Part shown: piece after piece, positions 22,751 to 22,781 of the stretch
How the letters are laid out: each line of letters starts with the position of its first letter
Numbering within the stretch: position 1 is the first letter of the stretch
Assembly (NCBI GenBank): GCA_964559535.1
Contig: CAZLIC010000074.1
Coordinates: 1 to 22,781 of the forward strand
From: CAZLIC01 sp964559535
Lineage (GTDB): Bacteria; Pseudomonadota; Alphaproteobacteria; Rhodobacterales; Rhodobacteraceae
DNA length: 22,781 bases
Direction: 5' to 3'
Notes under the pieces: generated by a model
Databases searched by the model: none
What the model saw: the letters and a program-made list of their open reading frames with translations, nothing else
Told to the model about the DNA's origin: nothing
Translations under genes and position numbers: made by a program

Positions 22751-22781
22751 AGGTCGGAGTGCCCCTTCCCTTGGACAGACC

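Overview
The window looks like chromosomal DNA of an alphaproteobacterium, most likely Rhodobacteraceae. It is GC-rich (about 70% in hand-counted stretches of the core genes), and the protein sequences (PNPase, UbiG, GltB/GltD, UppP) read as that group. Gene density is high and many starts overlap upstream stops (ATGA, GTGA, TTGA), so translational coupling is common.

Layout, left to right. (1) The 3' two-thirds of pnp ends in a clear terminator. It is followed by an ORF6N-domain protein gene that carries a DNA palindrome in its leader and a better copy inside its own coding sequence. (2) A four-gene polyamine-type ABC importer on the + strand: binding protein, ATPase and two permeases. Palindromic repeat DNA lies on both sides of the ATPase gene. 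(3) ubiG on the - strand, downstream of which lies a second copy of its last 152 bp. Between the two copies is about 860 bp of lower-GC DNA with a 141-codon gene that could be a small BECR-type nuclease. (4) A divergent prolyl aminopeptidase gene and a small DUF4342 gene on the + strand, closed by a strong hairpin. (5) A long - strand block, read right to left: a DUF3179 Tat-type protein, an NDUFA9-like NAD(P)-binding protein, undecaprenyl-diphosphatase, then gltD, two periplasmic unknowns, one small unknown, two GFA-family proteins and gltB. Glutamate synthase is thus encoded by the two ends of one gene string with five genes in between, one of which has clearly foreign composition. (6) At the right edge, tRNA-Leu(CAG) with a near-consensus promoter is followed by a long hairpin and a 30-codon ORF resembling the start of a phage-type integrase, probably the edge of an integrated element.

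The best candidates for something new are the repeated palindrome of the ORF6N gene, which encodes the family's LRSQxATS motif, and the ubiG-flanked cassette. The two ubiG ends differ at seven positions, all synonymous, which suggests that one came from another functional ubiG. No CRISPR array, rRNA or complete transposon was seen. Numbers below were worked out by hand and no database search was run.
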